Shown: piece by piece, positions 1 through 7,118 of the stretch
How positions within the stretch are numbered: the first letter of the stretch is position 1
Layout of the letters: the number at the start of each line of letters is the position of its first letter
DNA from: an uncultured Acetatifactor sp.
Lineage (GTDB): Bacteria > Bacillota > Clostridia > Lachnospirales > Lachnospiraceae
NCBI GenBank assembly: GCA_910578815.1
Contig: CAJTSE010000007.1
Location: 1 to 43,530, forward strand
Length of the DNA stretch: 43,530 nt
Reading direction: 5' to 3'
The notes under the pieces: generated by a model
Seen by the model: the letters and a program-made list of their open reading frames with translations, nothing else
What the model was told of the DNA's origin: nothing
The model's database searches: none
Program-made: the position numbers and the translations under genes

Positions 1-45
1 ACACTTTGTCCGTTCTTCCTCTGTGATATAAATTTTCTTTTCCAT
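1..45 (-). CDS. Start of an unidentified gene, cut by the window edge
   Basis: An ATG at position 45 on the minus strand opens a frame that stays open to the window edge; the 15 visible residues read MEKKIYITEEERTKC. An AAGG lies four bases before the ATG and could serve as a weak ribosome binding site. The frame begins seven bases after the stop of the truncated gene on its right and runs the same way, so the two look co-transcribed. Fifteen residues are too few to name a family. AT-rich composition and the neighbour suggest it belongs to a mobile element rather than the core chromosome; that is inference. Confidence 0.5.
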   Translation of the reverse strand, partial: MEKKIYITEEERTKC

Positions 46-51
46 ATAGCC

Positions 52-237
52 TTACTTAAAGTTATAAATGCTTTTGATATTCCTTCTTGTGTCATCGCTG
101 ATACCAAGACAATATACAAGCGCTTTGTGGTACACGTCCTGATACCTGACCTCTTTCAATTTCTCGTAGTAGAATTTTTCATGTGCATCGCTGATAAAAA
201 TAATCGCTTTCTCTGCTCCTAACGCTGTACTACTCAT
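52..237 (-). CDS. DUF6075-like small protein, apparently truncated
   Basis: The 62-residue product (66 if read from the first Met at 252) contains FISDAHEKFYYEKLKEVRYQ, then DVYHKALVYCLGISDDTRRN, then IKSIYNFK and a stop. From memory this matches the N-terminal half of DUF6075 proteins, which are carried on clostridial integrative elements and usually continue for about 60 more residues with a GWQTSG-type motif; that half is absent. A GGAGG eight bases before the Met at 237 favours that start. The stop is followed within seven bases by the next start codon, as if an internal deletion fused the gene to its neighbour. Function is unknown. The family call is recalled, not searched. Confidence 0.6.
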   Translation of the reverse strand: MSSTALGAEKAIIFISDAHEKFYYEKLKEVRYQDVYHKALVYCLGISDDTRRNIKSIYNFK

Positions 238-280
238 GTTCATTTCCTCCATTTCCTATTTTGTTTTTTGACCATAACAA

Positions 281-321
281 AAGGACACTTCCCTAAAATT
301 TTCTTTTAGAAAAATGTCCTT
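281..321 (-). terminator. Hairpin between lysS and the element-edge genes
   Basis: AAGGACA (281-287) pairs with TGTCCTT (315-321), TT with AA, and CTAAAA (293-298) with TTTTAG (304-309) around a 5-base loop, with two small mismatched bulges. On the minus strand the stem is followed by TTGTTATGG, so it could end lysS transcription, although the U-run is short. It may equally be a regulatory hairpin in the leader of the truncated gene, whose start lies about 45 bases beyond it. Confidence 0.5.
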
Positions 322-400
322 ATCGTACAAAATATTAACTTGAACTGACACGAGTTTAATTTAAAATCATTTATTTTAACCCTTTAAGAGAGTTTATTTT

Positions 401-418
401 GTCGTACTCTTGTCGTAC
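401..418. repeat. GTCGTAC direct repeats, candidate element end
   Basis: GTCGTAC occurs at 401-407 and again at 412-418, 11 bp apart, with a related ATCGTAC at 322-328. They lie in AT-rich DNA between the lysS 3' end and a truncated gene of mobile-element type. Short repeats spaced about one helical turn are typical of recombinase arm or end-binding sites, so this may mark the end of an integrative element. No second element end is in the window to confirm it. Confidence 0.4.
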
Positions 419-450
419 CATACTAGCTTTAAGTCCGCAAACCTTTGATT

Positions 451-1956
451 TTACTGGTCTTTTCCGCCAAGCGTCTTCATCGTCGGGAACAACAGCACAT
501 CCCTGATTGCCGGACTGTTGGTCAGCAACATCACCAGTCTGTCAATACCGTAACCAATGCCGCCGGTGGGAGGCATACCGATCTCCAGCGCATTCATAAA
601 GTCCTCATCCGTGGTGTTGGCTTCTTCGTCTCCCGCAGCCAATGCCGCCTCCTGAGCCTTGAAACGCTCCCTCTGGTCGATAGGATCATTTAACTCCGAA
701 TAAGCGTTGCACATCTCACGTCCGTAAATAAACAGCTCGAAGCGCTCCACATAATCCGGCTTATCAGGTTTTCTCTTGGTAAGAGGTGAAACCTCCACCG
801 GATGATCCATCACGAAGGTAGGCTGAATCAGATGCTCTTCGACAAACTCTTCAAAAAACAGGTTGAGTATATCGCCCTTTGCATGGCGCGCCTCATAATG
901 CACGTTCTTTTCATCTGCAATCTTTTTTGCGGCCTCAGTATCCGGAATCTGGTCAAAATCCACTCCCGCATACTTCTTCACCGCATCCACCATGGTCAGC
1001 CGCTCAAAGGGCTTGCCCAGATCTATCATTTCCTCTGCATAAGGGACCAGCGTGTTGCCGCAGACCTCTTGTGCCACATAACGGAACATATTTTCCGTCA
1101 GCTCCATCATTCCGTAGTAATCGGTATATGCCTGATACAACTCCATCAGGGTAAACTCCGGATTGTGCCGGGTGTCCAGGCCTTCGTTGCGGAATACACG
1201 GCCAATCTCATAAACTCGCTCCATGCCGCCCACGATCAGTCTCTTTAAATATAGCTCCAGAGAAATGCGCAGCTTAACATCCTCGTCCAAAGCATTATAA
1301 TGAGTCTCAAAAGGTCTTGCCGCCGCGCCGCCGGCATTGGAGACCAGCATGGGGGTTTCCACCTCCAGAAAGCCCTCTCCCTCCAAATAACGGCGAATGG
1401 CACTGATAATTTTGGACCGTTTTACAAAAGTATCCTTTACTTCCCCGTTCATAATCAGATCCGTATATCTCTGACGATAACGTATATCCGTATTCGTCAG
1501 ACCGTGAAACTTTTCCGGCAGAATCTGCAGACTTTTGGAAAGCAAAATCACAGTGGAAGCATGAACGGAAATCTCACCGGTTTTGGTGGTAAACACATGA
1601 CCTTCCACTCCCACGATGTCACCGACATCATACTTCTTAAAATCAGCATAAGATTCCTCGCCGATGCTGTCTCTGGCCACATAGCACTGAATATTGCCCG
1701 GCAAATCCTGAACATTACAGAAGGACGCCTTTCCCATAACGCGTTTGGACATAATGCGCCCTGCAATACGGACGGTCTTTCCTTCCAAATCCTCGTAATT
1801 TTCCTTAATCTCCGTGCTGTGATGGGTCACATCATATTTCGTGTTTTGAAAGGGGTCCCTGCCTGCCTCCTGCAGCATGGCGAGCTTTTCTCTGCGCACC
1901 TGCAGCAGCTGATTCAAATCCTGTTCCTGTACCTTTTCATTTTGTACTTCCGCCAC
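451..1956 (-). CDS. lysS: Lysyl-tRNA synthetase (class II)
   Basis: Charges tRNA-Lys with lysine in the cytoplasm. The product has an N-terminal OB-fold anticodon-binding domain (TVRIAGRIMSKR onward) and a class II catalytic core with TRHNPEFTLMELYQAY (motif 2 region), PLTKRKPDKPDYVERFELFI and the C-terminal motif 3 GIGYGIDRLVMLLTNS. Length is normal at about 501 residues. I place the start at GTG 1956, giving MAEVQNEKVQEQDLNQLL, because GGAGG lies 11 bases upstream and the N-terminus then matches the family. In-frame ATG 1974 and TTG 1998 lack good sites. It follows greA by 88 bases and appears to share its promoter, a common clostridial arrangement. No T-box leader is visible. Its 3' end borders the possible mobile element. 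Confidence 0.95.
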   Translation of the reverse strand: MAEVQNEKVQEQDLNQLLQVRREKLAMLQEAGRDPFQNTKYDVTHHSTEIKENYEDLEGKTVRIAGRIMSKRVMGKASFCNVQDLPGNIQCYVARDSIGEESYADFKKYDVGDIVGVEGHVFTTKTGEISVHASTVILLSKSLQILPEKFHGLTNTDIRYRQRYTDLIMNGEVKDTFVKRSKIISAIRRYLEGEGFLEVETPMLVSNAGGAAARPFETHYNALDEDVKLRISLELYLKRLIVGGMERVYEIGRVFRNEGLDTRHNPEFTLMELYQAYTDYYGMMELTENMFRYVAQEVCGNTLVPYAEEMIDLGKPFERLTMVDAVKKYAGVDFDQIPDTEAAKKIADEKNVHYEARHAKGDILNLFFEEFVEEHLIQPTFVMDHPVEVSPLTKRKPDKPDYVERFELFIYGREMCNAYSELNDPIDQRERFKAQEAALAAGDEEANTTDEDFMNALEIGMPPTGGIGYGIDRLVMLLTNSPAIRDVLLFPTMKTLGGKDQ

Positions 1957-2044
1957 TTTTACTCTTGCCTCCATGTCGCATCTAATGCTACGGCCCAAAC
2001 CTCACTGCCGTTCTTGGCAGCCTTTTGAAATCAACCGTTATTTT

Positions 2045-2527
2045 TTAATTGCTTCTCTGAATCTCCAGCACCTTGTATGCAAAATTACCTGCGGCAGTCT
2101 CTACTTCCACGGTATCTCCGATCTTACAGCCGATCAGCGCCTTGCCTACAGGACTTTCGTTTGAGATCTTACCTTTAAGGCTGTTTGCCTCTGTGGAACC
2201 GACAATCTTATATTCCAGCTCTTCGCTGTATTCAATATCCAGCAGTCTTACCTTACAGCCGATGTTGATCTTATCCAGATCTACCTCGTCTTCAACCACT
2301 ACCTCTGCGTTTTTCAGTATTTTTTCCAGTTCCTCGATTCTGGCCTCAATGTCTCTCTGTTCATCCTTTGCCGCATCATATTCCGCATTCTCGGACAGGT
2401 CTCCCTGCTCTCTTGCTTCCTTGATCTTCTGGGCCACCTCCTGGCGCTTGTTCACCTTCAGTTCATGAAGCTCGTCTTCATACTGTCTGAGTCCTTCATA
2501 CGTTAAGATATTTTTCTTCTCCTGCAT
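2045..2527 (-). CDS. greA: Transcription elongation factor GreA
   Basis: Rescues backtracked RNA polymerase by stimulating transcript cleavage in the secondary channel. The N-terminal coiled coil carries the expected AREQGDLSENAEYDAAKDEQ with the acidic tip residues, and the C-terminal FKBP-like domain has NESPVGKALIGCKIGDTVEV. Length (160 residues) is normal. AGGAAGG nine bases upstream supports the Met at 2527 (MQEKKNILTYEG); an upstream Met at 2536 would have no spacing to that site. A consensus sigma-A promoter lies at 2584-2612. It is the first gene of the greA-lysS transcript. Confidence 0.96.
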   Translation of the reverse strand: MQEKKNILTYEGLRQYEDELHELKVNKRQEVAQKIKEAREQGDLSENAEYDAAKDEQRDIEARIEELEKILKNAEVVVEDEVDLDKINIGCKVRLLDIEYSEELEYKIVGSTEANSLKGKISNESPVGKALIGCKIGDTVEVETAAGNFAYKVLEIQRSN

Positions 2528-2583
2528 TTCGTGCATCCTTCCTATCCACTCCAGCTTTTGTGAAAAGCCTTATATTCGAAGGT

Positions 2584-2612
2584 ATTATAACCACTTTTCC
2601 CCACACTGTCAA
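2584..2612 (-). promoter_or_regulatory. Sigma-A promoter of greA-lysS
   Basis: On the minus strand TTGACA (2612-2607) and TATAAT (2589-2584) are separated by exactly 17 bases, a perfect consensus. The start codon of greA follows about 57 bases downstream of the -10 box. Confidence 0.88.
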
Positions 2613-2641
2613 GAAAATCTGAATTTCCTCCACGACTACAG

Positions 2642-2694
2642 GTAACAGCTCAGCTGTCACCTGTTATCTGCTTACGGGATGGCTGAACTATTAC
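2642..2694. repeat. Intergenic GTAACAG repeat, short copy (A)
   Basis: A 53-bp unit starts GTAACAGCTCAGC and ends GGCTGAACTATTAC, imperfect terminal inverted repeats of each other (12 of 14 matching). It also contains a near-perfect palindrome, ACAGGTaACAGCT / AGCTGTcACCTGT, that begins three bases before the unit. The right end matches the right ends of the copies at 21961 and 28038 (GGCTGAACT). It lies between greA's promoter and the end of the upstream gene and looks like an internally deleted member of the family. Confidence 0.65.
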
Positions 2695-2713
2695 GCCTGC
2701 AGACCGAATCCGC

Positions 2714-3760
2714 TTACGGCGCAGCATCCGAATCCGTTCCGGGTGCAACATACGTTCCACAAGCCTGTAGCCTGAATCTGCTCACGGTGCATCCCGTGGG
2801 AAAGACCGGTTTCAATTTATTTTTTGCGCTCCAATGTTTTTTCAGGGACACATAGTAGATACCCGGTGCCTGTTTGGTCATGCGCATGGCTTTCTCGTCC
2901 ATGGAACAGAAATCCAGCCAAACACTTCCCTCCGCCAGGTTTCCCGCAAACAGCTTTGTCTCTTTCGTAAAGTCCATCACACAAACCGGTGCCTCAGATT
3001 TCAGCTTCAGCCGTTTTAAGGCATTTTCTCCTGCCAGCTCACGCAGGTCTGCCGCAAGACCATATTCTTCATAAAAGTCATCTACCCAGTCCTGTACGGT
3101 TTCGCTCATGTCTTCCTCATTAATATACCACTTCAGGCTTTTCATCTGTCTGGCAAACCGTTCCAGTATTTCAGGAATGCCTTCTGCTGCGCCCAGCAGG
3201 ATAAAATGGGAATGATGAACTTCCTCCAGCAAAGGGCGGATCCACCGGATTTTTTTGTAATCCCCGAATTCCGGAATATCCCAGGCCTGCCGCCAGCACG
3301 CAGCTGCTTCTCCCGCATCTTCCGTCAAAAAGCGCAGGCTGTCCTCATAAACACATCTGACATCTCCCATGCCGCCGGCCTGCTCTACCTCGGAAAACAC
3401 CTCGTCCTTCAAATGTTGTATACTGTCTGCCAATTCCTGACGCTGCTCTTCATATTCCTGGAGCTTCTGCATATATTCCTGCCGGCAGCGTCTGAACTCC
3501 CGCTGCTGTTTCCGCATCTGTCTGCGCTGCCGAAATCTGCCGAGCGGATTCAGGTCAGATGTATCCTCTCTCCGGGATCTCCCTTCGCTGCCCTGCATCT
3601 CTGCTGCAGACACTCCGTTTTCAGTCAAAACAGGTACAAACTCATCCGCTTCCGGCTCGCAGGGCAGCGGACTGCCAAACCAGCTATGCCTGTCCGCACA
3701 GATTCCTATCTTCGCAAACAGATAGTCCTCCTGATACATCAATGTAATCTCCCGCTGCAT
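2714..3760 (-). CDS. Hypothetical protein with central coiled coil
   Basis: I do not recognise a characterised family. The 348-residue product (from Met 3760, MQREITLMYQED) has a basic, Gln/Arg/Glu-rich helix predicted to be coiled coil around residues 75-125 (RRQMRKQQREFRRCRQEYMQ onward). A mixed C-terminal domain contains WYINEEDMSETVQDWVDDFY and EAPVCVMDFTKETKLFAGNL. There is no signal peptide or membrane segment, so it is probably cytoplasmic. The start is uncertain: in-frame starts at 3817 and 3799 exist but encode an unlikely N-terminus and would almost abut dusB. The last 30 or so residues (VSRFRLQACGTYVAPGTDSD) are encoded by a degenerate repeated sequence and may be a recently acquired tail. 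It lies between dusB and greA and is probably co-transcribed with dusB. Confidence 0.75.
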   Translation of the reverse strand: MQREITLMYQEDYLFAKIGICADRHSWFGSPLPCEPEADEFVPVLTENGVSAAEMQGSEGRSRREDTSDLNPLGRFRQRRQMRKQQREFRRCRQEYMQKLQEYEEQRQELADSIQHLKDEVFSEVEQAGGMGDVRCVYEDSLRFLTEDAGEAAACWRQAWDIPEFGDYKKIRWIRPLLEEVHHSHFILLGAAEGIPEILERFARQMKSLKWYINEEDMSETVQDWVDDFYEEYGLAADLRELAGENALKRLKLKSEAPVCVMDFTKETKLFAGNLAEGSVWLDFCSMDEKAMRMTKQAPGIYYVSLKKHWSAKNKLKPVFPTGCTVSRFRLQACGTYVAPGTDSDAAP

Positions 3761-3846
3761 GGGATCTCTTTTTTGAAAAAAATATATAATGGTGTCCATG
3801 CCATAAATATATGACACAAACTTCCATACTATGAACCAAATCGCTG

Positions 3847-4824
3847 TCAGCCAAAAATTTCATCCACGCCGGCCAGCAGCCCGCCCATGGTCTCTATGGA
3901 ATTTATCATTCCCCGAAATCGAGCGGAATGAGGCATCCCGGTCGTATACCAGGCCAAGTGCTTTCTCATCTCACGTACAGCGGTATACTCGCCCTTTACT
4001 TCTTTTAACAAGACTGCATGACGCAGAATCATTTCTTTCTTTTCTTCCCGGTCCGGCCCCGAAGATAAAGTCCCGTCCTCCAGAAACTTTACTGTCTCCC
4101 GAAAAATCCAGGGATTTCCCTGGGCTGCCCGCCCGATCATGATACCATCACAGCCGGTGGACTCCAGCATGGCCTTAGCAGCCTCCGGGCCGTCAATATC
4201 ACCGTTTCCGATAACGGGAATTTTTACCGCCTCCTTCACCTGACGGATAATATCCCAATCCGCCCTGCCGCTGTAATACTGAGATCTGGTCCTCCCGTGC
4301 ACCGCTACAGCCGAAACGCCGCAGCTCTCTGCAATCTTAGCGATCTCCACCGCATTTGTGCTGTTTTCGTCAAAACCCTTGCGGATTTTCACGGTGACGG
4401 GCTTTCTCACTGCCTTGACCAGTGCCGTAAGCAGATTTTCCGCCAGCTTTGGATCCTTCATCAGCGCTGACCCCTCTCCGTTGTTTACCACCTTGGGAAC
4501 AGGACAGCCCATATTAAAGTCCAATATGTCAAAAGGACGCACTTCAATGCGTTCCGCCATTTCACCAAGAATCTTCGGATCAGAACCGAAAAGCTGCAGG
4601 GACACAGGCCGTTCCTTCGGATGTATTGTCAAAAGCTCTTCTGTATTCTTGTTATGATAATAAATCGCTTTGGCGCTGACCATTTCCATACATACCATTC
4701 CCGCGCCCATCTCCCTGCACAACAACCGGAAGGGCAGATCCGTCACCCCGGCCATGGGCGCCAAAATCACATTATTATCCAGCGTCACGTCCCCAATTTT
4801 TAATTTCCGCAAAGCTGTACCCAT
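3847..4824 (-). CDS. dusB: tRNA-dihydrouridine synthase DusB
   Basis: FMN-dependent reductase that converts uridine to dihydrouridine in the tRNA D-loop. The N-terminal TIM barrel shows VILAPMAGVTDLPFR (FMN site), NMGCPVPKVVNNGEGSALMK with the catalytic Cys at about residue 107, VTVKIRKGFD, AVHGRTRSQYYSG and IPVIGNGDI / GIMIGRAAQGNPWIF for flavin phosphate binding. A helical C-terminal domain follows. Length (325) is typical of DusB. A GGAGG eight bases before the ATG fixes the start. It sits 68 bases after coaX in the same direction, in a gene order that is common in Lachnospiraceae. Confidence 0.94.
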   Translation of the reverse strand: MGTALRKLKIGDVTLDNNVILAPMAGVTDLPFRLLCREMGAGMVCMEMVSAKAIYYHNKNTEELLTIHPKERPVSLQLFGSDPKILGEMAERIEVRPFDILDFNMGCPVPKVVNNGEGSALMKDPKLAENLLTALVKAVRKPVTVKIRKGFDENSTNAVEIAKIAESCGVSAVAVHGRTRSQYYSGRADWDIIRQVKEAVKIPVIGNGDIDGPEAAKAMLESTGCDGIMIGRAAQGNPWIFRETVKFLEDGTLSSGPDREEKKEMILRHAVLLKEVKGEYTAVREMRKHLAWYTTGMPHSARFRGMINSIETMGGLLAGVDEIFG

Positions 4825-4892
4825 GCACCCAGCCTCCTTTGATAACGGCTCCTAACCGGCGTTTGTGCTGCCCGTCTGCAAAACAATTCGTT

Positions 4893-5660
4893 TTAACAAT
4901 TTTTCCCGTAAATAATTTTAAGCCCGTCCAGGGTCAAGGAACTGTCATAAATATCAATGGCTTTCGTCTCATCAGCAATCAGCCTGCCCAGACCTCCGGT
5001 AGCAACCACCTTCAGGTTCTGCAGTCCGCTTTCTTCCTTTACCTTTTTAATAATATATTCCGTCTGTCCGATCTGGCCGTAAACCAGCCCTGCCTGCATA
5101 CTGCTGATCGTCTCCTGCGCCAGAATGGACCTGGGCTTTTTGATCTCAATGTTGGGAAGCTTGGCAGCCTGGGTCCACAGGGCCTCGGAGCTGATCCGAA
5201 TGCCAGGGGCGGTAATGCCTGCGGTAAACTCCCCTTTCTCCGTAATCAGATCATAAGTGGTTGCCGTTCCGAAGTCCAGCACCAGCACGGGCCCCCCATA
5301 CTTCTCATAAGCAGCTACCGCATCCACAATCCGATCCGCACCGATGGCCCTCGGTTCTTCCGTAACAATGCGGATACCTGTCCTGATGCCGGGGCCGACG
5401 TTCAGCGGCTTTGTGCCCGTATACCGTACCAGCGCCCCCAGCAGGGAGTGCATTACGTCCGGCACTACGCTGGCTACAATGGAGCCTTCCAGCTCTGCGG
5501 CCTCGATGCCCTTGTTTTTCAAAAGCTGTGTAATCATCACTCCATATTCGTCGGATGTCCTCGGCGTCTTGGTCATCATCCGGAACGTGGCCTTCAACTC
5601 TTCCCCCTGATAGACCCCCAGAGTCATGTTAGTATTCCCGACATCAATCACAAGTATCAT
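4893..5660 (-). CDS. coaX: Type III pantothenate kinase
   Basis: Phosphorylates pantothenate, the first step of coenzyme A synthesis; the type III enzyme is not feedback-inhibited by CoA. Sequence signs are the N-terminal phosphate loop DVGNTNMTLGVY, the GADRIVDAVAA segment and LVLDFGTATTYDLI of the ASKHA fold, then GGLGRLIADET near the C-terminus. Length (255) is normal. A GAGG nine bases upstream supports the ATG at 5660. The start overlaps the end of the DUF6145 gene by 17 bases, indicating translational coupling in the birA-coaX-dusB operon. Confidence 0.94.
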   Translation of the reverse strand: MILVIDVGNTNMTLGVYQGEELKATFRMMTKTPRTSDEYGVMITQLLKNKGIEAAELEGSIVASVVPDVMHSLLGALVRYTGTKPLNVGPGIRTGIRIVTEEPRAIGADRIVDAVAAYEKYGGPVLVLDFGTATTYDLITEKGEFTAGITAPGIRISSEALWTQAAKLPNIEIKKPRSILAQETISSMQAGLVYGQIGQTEYIIKKVKEESGLQNLKVVATGGLGRLIADETKAIDIYDSSLTLDGLKIIYGKNC

Positions 5661-6015
5661 TTATTAAATCCTCATTTACTATATTTGTTAAATCTTCTTT
5701 TAAAATAAAAACCCTGTAGTAAAGACGCAGGGACTCAAAAAGCTCCTGTCTGTTTCTGCGTACCTCTCCCACCAGCAGCCCACTGCCCACCTCATCATAA
5801 TAAATATCGCTTTCCTCCGCCTCTGTCTCCAGAATTACATTTCCGTCCTCTTCAAAGGCAATGGTAAACACGCCGCCCACCTCTTCTGTAAACAGAACAC
5901 AGATAATATGCAGTTCTTCCTTCACAGACTCCGGAATGCCGTTAAACTGCTCGTTAAAGTAATATTTCTTTTCATATGCGCTGGCTCCGCAGAGCACGAT
6001 TTTCTTTTCTTCCAT
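5644..6015 (-). CDS. DUF6145 family protein
   Basis: A 123-residue acidic protein with ELHIICVLFTEEVGGVFTIA, then DIYYDEVGSGLLVGEVRRNR and a C-terminal LYYRVFIL strand. From memory this is the DUF6145 family found next to coaX/birA in Lachnospiraceae; no function is established. No signal peptide or membrane segment is visible. It overlaps coaX by 17 bases. The upstream region is unusual: a 140-bp hairpin block separates it from birA, and the putative GGAAG ribosome binding site 11 bases before the ATG partly derives from that block. Confidence 0.8.
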   Translation of the reverse strand: MEEKKIVLCGASAYEKKYYFNEQFNGIPESVKEELHIICVLFTEEVGGVFTIAFEEDGNVILETEAEESDIYYDEVGSGLLVGEVRRNRQELFESLRLYYRVFILKEDLTNIVNEDLINDTCD

Positions 6016-6029
6016 ATTTATTCACACTT

Positions 6030-6169
6030 CCAGACATGCCGGCGCAGCCGGCACAAACCAATCCCATGGAACTAAAGCTCCAGGAAAAACGCTGTTCTTG
6101 CGTTTTTCAGGGAATGACTTAGATTTTCTTTGTCTGCGTTTTTTGCAGACTTAGAAAATCTTCATTCCC
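6030..6169. mobile_element. 140-bp hairpin block bounded by a 9-bp direct repeat
   Basis: Three successive perfect or near-perfect hairpins fill the block. TGCCGGC pairs with GCCGGCA (6037-6053). GAAAAACGC pairs with GCGTTTTTC (6084-6108). A long stem runs GGGAATGA (6110-6117) / TCATTCCC (6162-6169), AGATTTTCT (6121-6129) / AGAAAATCT (6153-6161), GTCTGC (6132-6137) / GCAGAC (6145-6150). TTCACACTT occurs on both sides, at 6021-6029 and 6170-6178, like a target-site duplication. Removing the block and one repeat copy would leave birA about 15 bases from the next gene, a normal operon spacing. The sequence codes for nothing and has no long terminal inverted repeats. Confidence 0.5.
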
Positions 6170-6177
6170 TTCACACT

Positions 6178-7035
6178 TTATACTGTGTATCCATAAATTC
6201 CTCTCACTGATACCTCTCCCGCAAAAACTATAGTCACACTGCCGTCGTCACGTTCCACCAAAAGCTCTCCAAACTCATTAATTCCCCTGGCAATGCCCTG
6301 AAACTCTCCCTGGGGATCAAGGACCCGGACCTCTCTGTCACGATTTACCAACCGCCTGTTATATTTATCCCGGATGCAGGAAAGGCTTAACTCCTGCAGA
6401 AAGCTCTCATAGTATTTTTCAAATGCCTTTAGAATATTCGCTGCCAAAGCCGCCCTGGACACCGGCTTGCCGCACTCGGCCTCAAGGCTGGCGGCCTTGT
6501 CCGCAATCTCCGGCGGGAATTCCTGTAACCCTACATTGACTCCCACTCCCACCGCCACACATTGGATCTGGCCATGCTCCACGTTCATTTCCGTCAATAT
6601 GCCGCAGACCTTTTTCCCGTTTACTACAACGTCATTGGGCCATTTGATTTCCGCCTCCATGCCGCAGGTTAAGGAAATCCCTTCTGCCACGGCAAGGGCC
6701 ATGACCAGCGTAACCATGGCCGCCTTATCCGGCTGATAAACAGGCTTTAAGATCAAGGTAAAATACAAATTTACTCCGGCCGGACTGTTCCAGCTTCTTC
6801 CCCGTCTGCCCCGGCCGGCGGTCTGCATATCCGTCACCACCAATGTTCCTTCGGCAGCTCCGTTGTCCGCCTCCTGCTTCGCCCTGGCATTGGTAGAATC
6901 CAATTCTTTAAAATAACATATGTGTTTTCCGGCCCACTTCGTATCTATTGCGGCTTCCAGGGCCTCCCTGCCAAATGCCTCCAGCATCTCTTTTACAAAC
7001 ACCTTGTCTACTGCTGCCTCCGCTTTTCCTGACAT
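6178..7035 (-). CDS. birA: Biotin--[acetyl-CoA-carboxylase] ligase, without DNA-binding domain
   Basis: Attaches biotin through biotinyl-AMP to the carrier lysine of biotin-dependent carboxylases. The catalytic core shows LDSTNARAKQEA, the nucleotide/biotin loop TAGRGRRGRSWNSP, EIKWPNDVVVNGKKVCGILT and VAVGVGVNVG, followed by the small C-terminal SH3-like domain (NRDREVRVLDPQGEFQGIAR). The N-terminus has only about 40 residues before the core and no winged helix, so this is a group I ligase that should not act as a repressor. Start: tandem Met codons at 7038 and 7035; AGGA six bases before 7035 favours the second. It heads the birA-coaX-dusB gene series. Confidence 0.92.
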   Translation of the reverse strand: MSGKAEAAVDKVFVKEMLEAFGREALEAAIDTKWAGKHICYFKELDSTNARAKQEADNGAAEGTLVVTDMQTAGRGRRGRSWNSPAGVNLYFTLILKPVYQPDKAAMVTLVMALAVAEGISLTCGMEAEIKWPNDVVVNGKKVCGILTEMNVEHGQIQCVAVGVGVNVGLQEFPPEIADKAASLEAECGKPVSRAALAANILKAFEKYYESFLQELSLSCIRDKYNRRLVNRDREVRVLDPQGEFQGIARGINEFGELLVERDDGSVTIVFAGEVSVRGIYGYTV

Positions 7036-7118
7036 CATACATCCTGCTTCTGCTGCTTCCTTCTGCCTGGCACTTTATTCGTTGTCTGGTATTGTGCAGT
7101 TGATTGGTAAATGGTGCA

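Noticed and set aside
4839..5708. Long plus-strand open frame opposite coaX
   Set aside because: It is antisense to a clear pantothenate kinase, rich in His/Pro/Arg/Leu as expected from the reverse of real codons, and has no ribosome binding site. The same holds for other long plus-strand frames, such as 7104-8021 and 17434-18150.
6110..6169. Long hairpin after birA as an ordinary terminator
   Set aside because: There is no U-run after the stem in the direction of transcription, the downstream genes belong to the same operon, and the flanking 9-bp repeats fit an insertion better.
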